Source of the DNA: Sphingobacterium alkalisoli
GTDB lineage: Bacteria; Bacteroidota; Bacteroidia; Sphingobacteriales; Sphingobacteriaceae
NCBI RefSeq assembly: GCF_005049105.1
Contig: NZ_SUKA01000003.1
Location: 434,001-498,000, forward strand
Length of the DNA stretch: 64,000 bases
Direction: 5' to 3'
In this document: positions 18,022-27,168 of the stretch, one piece after another
Layout of the letters: each line of letters begins with the position of its first letter
Position numbering within the stretch: the first letter of the stretch is position 1
Translations under genes and position numbers: made by a program
Notes under the pieces: generated by a model
Seen by the model: only the letters and a program-made list of their open reading frames with translations
The model's database searches: none
What the model was told of the DNA's origin: nothing

Positions 18022-19269
18022 ATGAATACCTATTTTCTTGTCATGTTTCTTGTAGGCCTTGCTAGCATAGGGATGGCCTTTATGCCGGCCTTAACAAAAA
18101 GGACAGGCATATCTTATTCTTTACTCTACGTTGCAGTTGGGGCACTCGTCTACCTGGCATGGCCCAATTCGTTGCCTTCACCTCTTCCACAAGAAAATAC
18201 CAGCCTAACAGTTCATTTGACTGAACTCATTGTCATCATCTCTCTTATGGGAACTGGCATAAAGATCGATCATACTTTTTCATTTCGAAAATGGTCAAAC
18301 CCGATGAAACTAGTCGCGATCGCGATGTCCCTGTGTATGATTGTTTGCGGTATACTCGGATATTATATATTAGGTCTAGCTTTGCCTTCGGCATTCCTCC
18401 TTGCGGCCGTTCTCGCACCTACGGATCCTGTCTTGGCAGCAGATGTACAAATCGGCCCCCCGGATGAGAAGATTAGATCCGATTCGAAGTTTGCCTTGAC
18501 CACAGAAGCAGGCATAAACGATGGCATGGCCTTCCCATTTACCTGGCTGGCTATTACATTGGCACTTGCTGCATCTGGCGAAGAGCTACAACTAATGCAT
18601 TGGTTCGGATATCATCTTCTATACAAAATAGCGGCGGGTCTATTTCTCGGATGGCTTTGCGGCAAGCTAGTCGGTTATCTCGTATTTACCGTTTCAAAAA
18701 AACACAAGCTAATCAAGCACGGTGACGGATTTTTGGCAATTTCACTTACCTTATTTACCTATGGTTTTACAGAGTTGCTGCATGGCTATGGCTTTATTGC
18801 TGTATTTGTGGCTGCGATCACCCTACGTCATGCCGAAAAAGGAAACGATTACCATCAGCAACTCCATTCTTTTACCGACCAGACGGAACGCGCATTGCTT
18901 GGCGTCCTGCTAATCTTTTTTGGAGGTACACTTGTCAGTGGCATATTTGAACCGTTAACGCTACGAATCGTACTATTCTCCCTGCTGTTTCTATTGGTGG
19001 TGCGACCTGTTATCGGCTATCTTTCTCTCGCGGGGTCACAAATGCACTGGAAAGAACGACTAACCGTTAGCTTCTTTGGAATCAGAGGCATGGGTTCCGT
19101 ATTTTACCTTGCCTTTGCGCTTGATCATGCCGACTTCGTCCATAAAGACGAATTGTGGGCGATTGTGGCATTTACCATGCTATCTTCTATCGTAATGCAT
19201 GGATTGACCGCAACGCCCATCATGAATCGTCTACAAGACCAAATCGCTGAAGGAAAAATTCCGAAATAA
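18022..19269 (+). CDS. CPA1-type Na+/H+ (monovalent cation/proton) antiporter
   Basis: Inner-membrane antiporter of 415 residues with about 12 hydrophobic segments. The CPA1 core motifs are present: LAPTDPVLAADVQIGPP in the fifth-sixth helix region and TTEAGINDGMAFPFTW, whose Asn-Asp pair forms the ion-binding site. The C-terminal FFGIRGMGSVFYLAFAL segment is also typical of NhaP-like proteins. It lacks a long cytoplasmic tail. It is monocistronic, convergent with the enolase-superfamily gene (9-base gap), and likely serves sodium and pH homeostasis. Confidence 0.9.
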   Translation: MNTYFLVMFLVGLASIGMAFMPALTKRTGISYSLLYVAVGALVYLAWPNSLPSPLPQENTSLTVHLTELIVIISLMGTGIKIDHTFSFRKWSNPMKLVAIAMSLCMIVCGILGYYILGLALPSAFLLAAVLAPTDPVLAADVQIGPPDEKIRSDSKFALTTEAGINDGMAFPFTWLAITLALAASGEELQLMHWFGYHLLYKIAAGLFLGWLCGKLVGYLVFTVSKKHKLIKHGDGFLAISLTLFTYGFTELLHGYGFIAVFVAAITLRHAEKGNDYHQQLHSFTDQTERALLGVLLIFFGGTLVSGIFEPLTLRIVLFSLLFLLVVRPVIGYLSLAGSQMHWKERLTVSFFGIRGMGSVFYLAFALDHADFVHKDELWAIVAFTMLSSIVMHGLTATPIMNRLQDQIAEGKIPK

Positions 19270-19278
19270 ATAAAAGTA

Positions 19279-20496
19279 CTACTCTTTTTTGAGCAATGGC
19301 ATTCCGAAGCCTGCTGTCGCAGGAGGTACAAGTTTGCCATTTTTCAACGCATATCCCGATAAGTCTACATCATCCGACGTACTAGATACCCCCTCAATCG
19401 TAACGGTATTGCCTAGACCACCAGTCAGATGTGCTGTATAATGGGTTTTGAGCAACGAGCCCCATGCATGTGGAGAAGCCTGAGCACCCAGTTTCTGTAG
19501 TTCGGGCATTAGCTTTCGCCAGTTGGTGAACCCGAGATCCTCGATGTCGGTAAGATGTACATCGATCAGCTTTTTCTCAATAAGCTCTCGTAGCAGATTT
19601 TGATCCCAATCTGCCTCTCCATCGGCTAGAAGCGTGTTAATACCCTCGCCCTTTAACCAGGATCTTAATTTCTCATACTCCGTTACCGTCTCGTGGAAGG
19701 GTTCCTCAATCCAGAACAGGCTAACTCCAGCTATTCCTTTCATATACTGTATAAATTCTTCGACAGAAAACCCATTATTCCCATCGACCAAAACTTGGCA
19801 GTCTGGAAAAGCTTCGGCTACTTTTTTCGTTACCTCAATGTCACGCTGTAAGCCCTCGCTAAACGGCATCCACCTATTTCCCCGTCCAATCTTGAGCTTA
19901 AACTGTCGGTATCCCAGTTTGTAATCGTACGCGCATTCCTCTAATATTTTATCAATTCCTCCGGGTTTATTCGATGGTTCCAAATCATCAAAATAAATCA
20001 TTCCACTATAACAGTCTGTTATTATTGGCTTTTCCTGTCCTAGTAATGCATACACCGGCTTGTTCAAGATGACGCCAGCTAGGTCATGCAATGCCATATC
20101 AAATGGAATATTTTTGCCATCTGAAATTCCGACATTCGTTTGAAATACGTCCGATACTTTTTTACCCGTTAACTCTTTTGCTAGATCCTCTGCGTGCCTC
20201 CTCGACCCTCTTAATGAACCCCATCCCATAGCTCCCTTATCCGTGTGGATGATACAGGTTTCCACTCTTGGACCGTAGCCGTGAATATCAAGGCGGGCAT
20301 TTTTTCCAACTAGTCGCGGGTACTGTAAGCGTACGGAAGAGAATTTCACGGACTGGATTGTGTGATAGGATAATTCTTTATCGGCAATTGGTTGGGCTAA
20401 AGGTGCTGTAAGCGGCATACCATATAGCTTCGTGTCGAGTAAGGCAACCGATGCCATACCGATGTTGAGGGAGTATAAAAAGTTTCTTCTGTTCAT
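19279..20496 (-). CDS. Exported enolase-superfamily (mandelate racemase/muconate lactonizing type) enzyme
   Basis: Enzyme of 405 residues that abstracts a proton next to a carboxylate in a sugar acid or similar substrate. The N-terminus MNRRNFLYS carries a twin-arginine motif, so Tat export as a folded metalloprotein is likely. The catalytic set is visible: FKLKIG (Lys about 200 and 202), LVDGNNGF (Asp238), FWIEEPF (Glu264), LADGEAD (Glu294) and ASPHAWGS (His343). These supply the Mg2+ ligands and bases of the mandelate racemase group. The exact reaction (dehydratase or epimerase) cannot be read. It is the last minus-strand gene next to the sialic-acid operon, 236 bases downstream of the esterase, with its own leader region. 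Membership in the sialic-acid pathway is unproven. Confidence 0.82.
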   Translation of the reverse strand: MNRRNFLYSLNIGMASVALLDTKLYGMPLTAPLAQPIADKELSYHTIQSVKFSSVRLQYPRLVGKNARLDIHGYGPRVETCIIHTDKGAMGWGSLRGSRRHAEDLAKELTGKKVSDVFQTNVGISDGKNIPFDMALHDLAGVILNKPVYALLGQEKPIITDCYSGMIYFDDLEPSNKPGGIDKILEECAYDYKLGYRQFKLKIGRGNRWMPFSEGLQRDIEVTKKVAEAFPDCQVLVDGNNGFSVEEFIQYMKGIAGVSLFWIEEPFHETVTEYEKLRSWLKGEGINTLLADGEADWDQNLLRELIEKKLIDVHLTDIEDLGFTNWRKLMPELQKLGAQASPHAWGSLLKTHYTAHLTGGLGNTVTIEGVSSTSDDVDLSGYALKNGKLVPPATAGFGMPLLKKE

Positions 20497-20583
20497 CTGT
20501 TTACATTTGGTTTTCTCAGGAGTACCGAGTATTTATAAATCGTTTTAGCAAAATGGTTGTAAAAATTAGTCATTTACATTAAG

Positions 20584-20611
20584 TTTATCTTTAGTTACAC
20601 CTAAAGATAAA
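20584..20611. repeat. Perfect 11-bp inverted repeat upstream of enolase-superfamily gene
   Basis: The arms TTTATCTTTAG and CTAAAGATAAA flank a 6-base loop. The element lies about 120 bases downstream of the esterase stop and about 90 bases upstream of the enolase-superfamily start. On the minus strand no T-run follows it, so it is not a convincing terminator. An operator or RNA-stability hairpin is as likely. The rest of 20497-20732 is AT-rich with no gene. Confidence 0.5.
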
Positions 20612-20732
20612 AATATATTTTTTAAAACGGTAATTTATACCAAAAAAAATAGGATAACATATTGAATGCTACCCTGATTCTATCTAATGCCGAATTCGTT
20701 CTAAAGAATCGTTCCTATCCTGAGCCAGCTGT

Positions 20733-22139
20733 TTAAAATTGATTCCAATTGTCTGTACGAAAAGGCGCGACAGGCAAACCTGTTTCTGTAAATAGATTTG
20801 GCATAGATGTATTGGTAAATCCAAATCGAACTGCGGCGGGCTTATTTACTTTTTTTGAAAAGACCAACAGTTCCTTGCCATCCAACTTAAAATCTGCCGG
20901 GTGAAACACCTTGTCTTCTCCGGCGATATAAAGATCTACAATTTCCTTTCCTTCCACGTGTAAATTTCCATATAGATGATGAAAGAAGATTCGCATTTTA
21001 TCGTTTTCAATTCGATAATCTCTATAAATAGGAGATTGAAAATCAATCATCTCCCTTCTGTATGGATACACCAAAGCGAGATCGGCCAAACGATGAGCCA
21101 CCGCTTTTTTCTGCTGCGGATGTATGTCCTTTATATTATCAACGAGGTCGGTTGTCACCACCATACCTGCATGAGGTAAATTTAACGCCGTTTTAGTCTG
21201 TTGTTCCCTCAGTAGCGCCGCATTGGGAATCTTGTATTTATAGGTATAGGGTGCTATCTGCACGAAATAGAACGGAAAGTCATGATTCCATGCGGATCGC
21301 CACGATAAGACCATCGTCTGTATTAATTTGTCATATCCACTATAGGATATCGTATTATCTTCACCCTGATACCACAGCACCCCCGCAATCTTGTAATGTA
21401 CCAAAGGATAAATCATACTGTTCCAAAGTACACCCGGTTGATAGGGCTTTCTTGGAGCAGGCTTTTGCAAGAGTGCGTTTTGTACAAGTTCGGGATCTTT
21501 CGCTATCTCTTCCTTCGGTGTCCAAAATTCGGCAGAAGTACCTCCCCAACTCGAATTTATAATACCTATGGGCACATCCAGTTCCCTATGCAATCGGTCA
21601 GCAAAAAAATACCCTATCGCCGAAAAGCTTTCTACGGTAGTGGGGTTACATTCCGTCCATTGGTCGAATATATTATCTTGTGGCGTTTGCGCAGCTATGT
21701 TACTCACCTGTAATAGCCTGATATTTTTGTTATTGATGGTTGGCAGTATTTCTTTTATTTCCTTAACATTATTTCTCGCAGACCATTGCATATTAGATTG
21801 TCCGGAACATAACCAAACTTCGCCAATCAATACATCGTTCAATTCAAGGTGCTGACCTTGCGAGTGTATTTGAATGGTGTATGGACCTCCTGCATCAGGG
21901 GTTACTATTTTTGTTTTCCAAGTTGCCTCTCCAGACACCACGCAAGTTATCGTATCTATTGTCCAAGACGGAGCGACCAATACTTGCTGTCCCGCTCGTC
22001 CCCACCCCCATATATACACCTCGGTATTTCGCTGTAGTACCATATGATCTGAAAAAAATGAGGGTAAACGGAGGTGCTGAGCTTTGCACGCCACGGATAA
22101 CAATGTGATAAATAGTAAGAAAAGAAACGATTTCTTCAT
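20733..22139 (-). CDS. Sialate O-acetylesterase (SGNH-fold)
   Basis: Periplasmic esterase that removes O-acetyl groups from sialic acids so that sialidase and lyase can act. It has 468 residues. The signal peptide is followed by LPSFFSDHMVLQRNTEVYIWGWG, typical of the family's N-terminal beta domain. The nucleophile block is WLCSGQSNMQWS (Ser about 115), the GVLWYQGEDN block is present, and the catalytic Asp/His are likely in NIKDIHPQQK. It is the last gene of the catabolic operon, 13 bases downstream of the MFS transporter gene. The family also acts on other acetylated glycans, but this context makes sialate the best choice. Confidence 0.9.
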   Translation of the reverse strand: MKKSFLFLLFITLLSVACKAQHLRLPSFFSDHMVLQRNTEVYIWGWGRAGQQVLVAPSWTIDTITCVVSGEATWKTKIVTPDAGGPYTIQIHSQGQHLELNDVLIGEVWLCSGQSNMQWSARNNVKEIKEILPTINNKNIRLLQVSNIAAQTPQDNIFDQWTECNPTTVESFSAIGYFFADRLHRELDVPIGIINSSWGGTSAEFWTPKEEIAKDPELVQNALLQKPAPRKPYQPGVLWNSMIYPLVHYKIAGVLWYQGEDNTISYSGYDKLIQTMVLSWRSAWNHDFPFYFVQIAPYTYKYKIPNAALLREQQTKTALNLPHAGMVVTTDLVDNIKDIHPQQKKAVAHRLADLALVYPYRREMIDFQSPIYRDYRIENDKMRIFFHHLYGNLHVEGKEIVDLYIAGEDKVFHPADFKLDGKELLVFSKKVNKPAAVRFGFTNTSMPNLFTETGLPVAPFRTDNWNQF

Positions 22140-22152
22140 GATCTGTATGCGT

Positions 22153-23391
22153 TTAGGTCTTTTGTTTAATTTTTACGAGGGACAACGTTAATGAAACTAG
22201 TAATAATACAACAGCTATGATTTGATAGGTAATCGAAAGGTTTACATTCGCATCCTTCAATGCCCCTCCAACATACACCATTATACCGCCGACTATCGTA
22301 CTCAAAAAATTTAAGAAGCCATAAGCTGTAGCAATATACTTCTGATCGACCACTTGCCTTAGCAAGGGCATCAAATTAGCGTCATTAAAACCTCTGGCCA
22401 AGCCAAAAACCATCATCGCTACGATTGCTATTAGAAAGATGTTTGTAGCGGCCATGACGAACAAAAAAGGCGCACCTATACAGAAGCCGATTATCATAAC
22501 ATTCAGCCTACCTTTCGGATTCTTCTGCACCCAGCGATCCGCAATAATCCCGCCCGCTATCACGCCCACAAAAGAGCCTATCTGAATGTAGCCCGTGGCA
22601 GAAATTCCAGCGGTTCCTAGATCCAAATTGAATTGATCTTTCAAAAATGTCGGCAACCAACCATTAACCAACCAGTTTGCCATGCCCAGAACGGCAAAAT
22701 AGAATAAGATAATATAAAAAGAAGTTAACTTGAACAAGGAAGAAAGTCCTTCCCGTACTGAATAAGATGAGGGAGCTTGTGTAATAGGTTGCAAATTGGC
22801 GGGATCTAATTCGGTCGTATCTTTTTTTACATCTCTCAAAAAATAAATTAGTACAAAGGAATAAACAATTCCAAACAGTCCGAAAATATGAAACCCATAC
22901 CGCCAACCCCAGTATTCTGCGATAAATCCCCCAAGACCGCCAAGAGCTAGTCCAGTGTAGAGACCACACATGTGAAGGCCTGTCGCGAGTGACCGGGTTT
23001 TACCTGTATGATAATCGGTTATTAGGGCGAGTGCAGCGGGTATATAACAGGCCTCGCTCACCCCCATTAACAATCGGGTAGCCAACATCTCCGGAAATGT
23101 AGAAGCGTATCCAGTCCACACCGTTACCAATGACCAAATGGCGACGGACAACACAATCACTTTTTTCCGTGAATATTTATCTGCCAAGAAACCACCGAAT
23201 GGACTTACAAAACCATAGGACCATAGAAAGACAGAGGTTAACAAGCCAAATTGTGCATCCGTTAGATCGAAATCCGCGACAATCGGATCGCGCATCGATG
23301 TAATTAATATTCTATCAAAATAATTTAAGAAGGCGACTACCCACAACAGCGCTACCAATAGCCATGCATAACCTTTTGTTTTCGTGTTCAT
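22153..23391 (-). CDS. nanT: MFS transporter, probable N-acetylneuraminate importer (NanT-like)
   Basis: Inner-membrane major facilitator of 412 residues and about 12 helices. LNYFDRILITSMRDPI in helix 1 and GGFLADKYSRKKVIV (the loop 2-3 signature) place it in the anion:cation symporter branch that contains hexuronate and sialic-acid transporters. The frame extends upstream into the preceding gene. ATG at 23391 (MNTKTKGYAWLL) is chosen because it follows the upstream stop by 5 bases. The position between NanM, NanA and the sialate esterase is the main evidence that free sialic acid is the substrate. It is not a TRAP or SSS transporter. Confidence 0.82.
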   Translation of the reverse strand: MNTKTKGYAWLLVALLWVVAFLNYFDRILITSMRDPIVADFDLTDAQFGLLTSVFLWSYGFVSPFGGFLADKYSRKKVIVLSVAIWSLVTVWTGYASTFPEMLATRLLMGVSEACYIPAALALITDYHTGKTRSLATGLHMCGLYTGLALGGLGGFIAEYWGWRYGFHIFGLFGIVYSFVLIYFLRDVKKDTTELDPANLQPITQAPSSYSVREGLSSLFKLTSFYIILFYFAVLGMANWLVNGWLPTFLKDQFNLDLGTAGISATGYIQIGSFVGVIAGGIIADRWVQKNPKGRLNVMIIGFCIGAPFLFVMAATNIFLIAIVAMMVFGLARGFNDANLMPLLRQVVDQKYIATAYGFLNFLSTIVGGIMVYVGGALKDANVNLSITYQIIAVVLLLVSLTLSLVKIKQKT

Positions 23392-23396
23392 AAGAT

Positions 23397-24479
23397 TTAG
23401 TCTTGATTTATAATTCCCCAGAGCACCTGTGGTGTACGTGTGCCCGGTCTTATTTCTCCAGACGGCAATACCACTCCACCAGCCCAATATGCTGTGCCTG
23501 TCGTAACTGGAGCCCAGATTTTTTCCTGTTGCTTTTTTTCTGAAATGATAATTTTATTGGTTGCATAATTCCATGTTCCATCTTCCATATTGTACATCAG
23601 TATACGGTTAGAAAAGCCAGGATGATCATGTTTTAAATCCTGATTCGCCAGTGCGCCGTTATCTCCGCCAAATACAATAAGATTATTGGACTTGTGGTCA
23701 AACCAGGCCGGCCCCGGAGCTGCTGCAACAGATTCAGGTAAATCAGCCATCTTCGACCAACAGTCATTATTTTCCAACAGATAAGCATCCCGTAAGTAGG
23801 TTCTTTTACCAGCTCGTAAACTTACCCCCGATAATACCGCCAGCTTTCCATTTATATCTCCAAGCACGGCGAGCATACGGCCGTCGCCGGGCAAGGACGG
23901 ACAAACTTCCCAACCTTTAGCTGTTTCGGCTAAGTTCATGCGCCAGCAAATAGCTTCGGCAGTTGGCGAATCGGGTAAGTTGATGCCGCCGACGATGTAC
24001 CAAAAGTTTCCAATCAGCACGCTAGAACAATTTGCGATTGCAGAAGGCAAATTTGGCAAATTATCGATGTGCAATTTCCCTCCAACCCAGGTCAACTTAT
24101 ATACCGAAGAAAGGTGCCCCTCTTGGTTGCTTCCGCCCGCGATAAAGACATTGTTCCGGAATGAGGCAACAGCCCCATATCCCATCGGCATAGGTAAATG
24201 CCCAACCGACGTCCAGCTTTCTTCCGGATTCTTAAGGGCAAATATCTTGTTTGTCCAAACTTTCTTTCCTCCATCCCATGGTGCTACCCCGTCTGGAAAA
24301 TTGGCGCCTCCCATTACCAGTAAGAAATCGTCCGTTGTAGCGATATACGCCCCTGCAAAACCCATTGTGTCTGGAATTTGAGGTAGGTTCTTCCATTTTA
24401 TATTGACGTCAGTGTTCTGAGCAGTTAGATCAATTGCGCTTAGCATAAATAATATAAATATAAAGTGATGTATGTTCAT
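23397..24479 (-). CDS. nanM: Cyclically permuted mutarotase / N-acetylneuraminate epimerase (NanM-like kelch protein)
   Basis: Periplasmic beta-propeller that speeds the alpha-to-beta conversion of sialic acid released by sialidase. It is 360 residues with a signal peptide ending DLTAQN. Kelch repeats are visible, each with a Gly-Gly turn: LLVMGGANFPDG, VFIAGGSNQEG, WYIVGGINLPDS, LIVFGGDNGA and AYWAGGVVLPSGEIRPGTRTP. The last is the conserved Arg/Glu-bearing terminal repeat of the NanM group. It lies 10 bases downstream of the lyase gene and 5 bases before the MFS transporter, matching an order common in sialic-acid clusters. Confidence 0.88.
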   Translation of the reverse strand: MNIHHFIFILFMLSAIDLTAQNTDVNIKWKNLPQIPDTMGFAGAYIATTDDFLLVMGGANFPDGVAPWDGGKKVWTNKIFALKNPEESWTSVGHLPMPMGYGAVASFRNNVFIAGGSNQEGHLSSVYKLTWVGGKLHIDNLPNLPSAIANCSSVLIGNFWYIVGGINLPDSPTAEAICWRMNLAETAKGWEVCPSLPGDGRMLAVLGDINGKLAVLSGVSLRAGKRTYLRDAYLLENNDCWSKMADLPESVAAAPGPAWFDHKSNNLIVFGGDNGALANQDLKHDHPGFSNRILMYNMEDGTWNYATNKIIISEKKQQEKIWAPVTTGTAYWAGGVVLPSGEIRPGTRTPQVLWGIINQD

Positions 24480-24489
24480 TATCCGTATG

Positions 24490-25401
24490 TTAACTGGACG
24501 CTACATGCGAAAGGAAGTCCGAATTCGCGAGATCGGTGTACAGATTTTTCTCCTGATCTTCACTCAGTGCGGCGAGCGGCAATCTTGGTATGCCTAAGTT
24601 CAGTCCTATCTTTTTCATAATTGCCCGCTGCGTAGGAATAGGGCCGTACTTTACCAACAATTGAATCATCTGTACCGCATGAAAATGAAGTTTTTCTGCT
24701 TCATCCAGTTTACCTTCTTCGAAGTAATCCATGACCTTCGCATATAGCTTAGCGCCGTAATTATATGTGCTACCGATAGCTCCTTTTGCCCCCACAGCAA
24801 GGGCAGGTAAAAGAAGTTCATCATAGCCAAATAAAATATCGAATTTTCCAGATTTGTAATGTAGACAAGCTTGGTATTCATGGATCGTTGCAGCAGTATA
24901 TTTGATACCGGCCAAGTTCGGTATTTTTTCTTCTGCTAATTCTAAAAATGCCAGCATATCAATCTGTATTCCTGTCAGTGCAGGTATATGGTAATAGAAA
25001 AACGGTAATTTAGGTGCTGCTGCCGCAATCTCTGCCATACAATCAACCAGATTTGCCACCGAAGTGGGTTTAAAATAAAAAGCAGATACAGAGGATATGT
25101 AGTCCGCACGGTGCTCCTGTGCATGTACTGCCAGACGTTTAGCTTCCGTGATGGAGCTATGGCCTACGTGTACAAACACGCGTATTCTACCGGCCACGCT
25201 AGCTATGTATTTTTCGGTAATTTCCATACGCTCCTCTACGGTAAGGTTAGGACCTTCCCCATTTGTTCCGCAGACAAATACACCACTAACCCCTTGTCCA
25301 ATCAAGTACTCCACATATGGTGGAATAGCTTCCAGATCAATAGTTCCATCCACATTATATGCAGCAAAAGTCGCTGCAATTAAACCTTTTACTTTATTCA
25401 T
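24490..25401 (-). CDS. nanA: N-acetylneuraminate lyase (DapA/NAL family class I aldolase)
   Basis: Cytosolic aldolase cleaving N-acetylneuraminate to ManNAc and pyruvate. It is 303 residues, the expected length for a single TIM barrel. The carboxylate-binding loop reads VCGTNGEGPNLTVEER, the catalytic Tyr is in FFYYHIPALTG (Tyr137) and the Schiff-base Lys is in LAGIKYTAATIHEY (Lys167). These two numbers nearly coincide with E. coli NanA (137 and 165). YYHIP and GIKYT favour NAL over dihydrodipicolinate synthase. It follows the sialidase by 18 bases. The next enzymes, ManNAc 2-epimerase and GlcNAc kinase, are not encoded in the window. Confidence 0.92.
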   Translation of the reverse strand: MNKVKGLIAATFAAYNVDGTIDLEAIPPYVEYLIGQGVSGVFVCGTNGEGPNLTVEERMEITEKYIASVAGRIRVFVHVGHSSITEAKRLAVHAQEHRADYISSVSAFYFKPTSVANLVDCMAEIAAAAPKLPFFYYHIPALTGIQIDMLAFLELAEEKIPNLAGIKYTAATIHEYQACLHYKSGKFDILFGYDELLLPALAVGAKGAIGSTYNYGAKLYAKVMDYFEEGKLDEAEKLHFHAVQMIQLLVKYGPIPTQRAIMKKIGLNLGIPRLPLAALSEDQEKNLYTDLANSDFLSHVASS

Positions 25402-25419
25402 TTTTATATTTTAATAATT

Positions 25420-27060
25420 TTATAACAAATCTTTTAACGCGATACGTTGGAAAACCAAATCGGCTTGACTGCTTTCGTAAAGAACGCCCACCGTATGGTC
25501 ATCAATGGAAGTAATGCAAGAGTACCCTCTACTTTTCCCTTCATCAAGAAGCACTTTTCTTTCCCATGTGTCGGCATTATCCTTGCTCACTTTGAGCGCG
25601 ATATCGACACGTTCGTATTTAGAGTCTGGGTTACAGAAAATAATAATTGATTTCGGTGCGCCATTTTCGGTGTATTGATGCTTATGAATACTCGCCATGC
25701 ATGTTGGTTCGATCAGTGCACGGTGCGACGTGGGGTGCTCGATCCATGTTTTGCCCAAATCTGCAGTTGTTGCAATGGCTCGTCCATTATCCGCTCCTTT
25801 ATTGGTTGTATTGAGGTTAGATCGCATGTTCAACATAATACGACCATCTTCCAACTCGACTGCCATACATTCCGTTGTCGATCTCGATACTGCTGCATTC
25901 GAAGTCGTCCAGGTCTTGCCACGATCTTTACTATAGGTAATATTTGAAAAAGCTTTCCCCGTTTTATCTCGCCCTTGGGTTGGCATTACTAGGGTACCAT
26001 CCTTTAGTGTCAGTCCATGTCCGGGAGCCGGTGCCCAAAGCCACCATTCCTGTTTTTTACACATCGTAGTGAGATTAATCGGAGACGACCAAGTCTTCCC
26101 ATTATCCTGGCTTTTTACCAATAGGAATTGAGACGTTTGCTTGATGCCGAAGCCTGGCTGAGATCCCTTTGTCTTCCACTGATGGTTCCAGATCTCTTTT
26201 CCATCTTTTATACCAGGATACCAGGTCCCCGTTTCATCAATCACACCGTACATCCACAATCCGGCCACATAAATATCGCCCGTCTTTTCATCCAGCAGGA
26301 TATTAGGATCGGACACACCGTTGAACTTTTGTGGCAACCCGCCATATTCGCCCATATCGATAGCTACTTCTATGGGAAGCCATGTAGCTCCCCTATCTAT
26401 ACTCCTCGATACACCAATATCCATGTGTCCTTGTAAATCCCTGCCAGATTCGTAGCGCGCATCATATACAGAAATTAAGGAGCCGTCCTTAGCTGTAATG
26501 ATACCGGGAATACGACTCGTGTGTACGTTTTCCTGTTTGTGTCTTCTTACAGCCACCGCCATACGATGCACCGAGGATTCCCCCTTTGTGCTATTACCTA
26601 TCTTGCGCTTGGCTATTTCGAATTTATCAAGCCGAATTGCAAACGGAAGTTCGAGGTCTTTAACAGACCTTACTTTAATGGTAAGCCACAAAAAATTTGC
26701 ACCTTTTTCCAGTTCGGTTTGGAACGAAATCTTATTCTTACCCCGTTGGGCCTTTATTTTTTTGGTGCGCGTATATTTAGATATATTATTCTGTTTGATT
26801 AGGGTCGAATCACCTGCTGTATACCACAGACCTATTTCTTCAATCACTTCGTATGCCCGCTCATCCACTTGCAGCACGAGCTCCCCGTTTGATGATGTCG
26901 ATGAGGCTGTACTGTTGATTTGAAATCTTTTGACCACATTGATTTCTTGGTCCGCTAATACGGGAAGTTGATAGGTCTTCACGGCTATATTAGTCTGCGC
27001 GGCGGCCGTTAAGCCCCATAACAAGAAGACGGATATTAGTAGTATTCTTAGCTCTTTCAT
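25420..27060 (-). CDS. nanH: Exo-alpha-sialidase (GH33) with N-terminal BNR-associated domain
   Basis: Exported neuraminidase releasing terminal sialic acid. The start used, ATG at 27060, gives 546 residues and a signal peptide MKELRILLISVFLLWG...AAAQ; an in-frame ATG at 27096 would add 12 residues. An N-terminal beta-sandwich (about 25-165) precedes a six-bladed propeller. Catalytic landmarks are the Arg of the TSRIPGI motif, VYDARYESG, a Glu in CMAVELEDGRIML and the Tyr nucleophile in SRGYSCITSID. Asp-boxes include SIDRGATW, SQDNGKTW, SKDRGKTW and SKDNADTW. It is the first gene of the sialidase-lyase-mutarotase-transporter-esterase operon. Confidence 0.93.
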   Translation of the reverse strand: MKELRILLISVFLLWGLTAAAQTNIAVKTYQLPVLADQEINVVKRFQINSTASSTSSNGELVLQVDERAYEVIEEIGLWYTAGDSTLIKQNNISKYTRTKKIKAQRGKNKISFQTELEKGANFLWLTIKVRSVKDLELPFAIRLDKFEIAKRKIGNSTKGESSVHRMAVAVRRHKQENVHTSRIPGIITAKDGSLISVYDARYESGRDLQGHMDIGVSRSIDRGATWLPIEVAIDMGEYGGLPQKFNGVSDPNILLDEKTGDIYVAGLWMYGVIDETGTWYPGIKDGKEIWNHQWKTKGSQPGFGIKQTSQFLLVKSQDNGKTWSSPINLTTMCKKQEWWLWAPAPGHGLTLKDGTLVMPTQGRDKTGKAFSNITYSKDRGKTWTTSNAAVSRSTTECMAVELEDGRIMLNMRSNLNTTNKGADNGRAIATTADLGKTWIEHPTSHRALIEPTCMASIHKHQYTENGAPKSIIIFCNPDSKYERVDIALKVSKDNADTWERKVLLDEGKSRGYSCITSIDDHTVGVLYESSQADLVFQRIALKDLL

Positions 27061-27147
27061 ATTTAGTCTATTTTGACACATTGTGTGTCTTTGCATATTT
27101 AGTAAAAAGTATAAATAGGTTTATTATTCTCCAATTATAATTAGTAC

Positions 27148-27162
27148 TTATGTACTACATAT
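27148..27162. promoter_or_regulatory. Candidate GntR/NanR-type operator upstream of nan catabolic operon
   Basis: TTATGT-ACT-ACATAT fits TTATGT-N3-ACA(A/T)A(A/T), with the GT-N3-AC core typical of FadR-type GntR sites. A second palindrome overlaps it: TAGTAC-TTAT-GTACTA at 27142-27157. It lies 88 bases upstream of the sialidase ATG, beside a weak -7-like TATATG on the minus strand. Confidence 0.65.
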
Positions 27163-27168
27163 AAAAGT

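Noticed and set aside
23397..24479. NanM-like kelch gene and the 47802-48794 kelch gene as duplicates
   Set aside because: The repeat sequences, signal type and C-terminal motifs differ. Only the first has the NanM terminal repeat.
26498..26923. Open frame of 141 codons antisense to the GH33 sialidase gene
   Set aside because: It lies wholly inside a well-supported sialidase reading frame and shows no recognisable motif.
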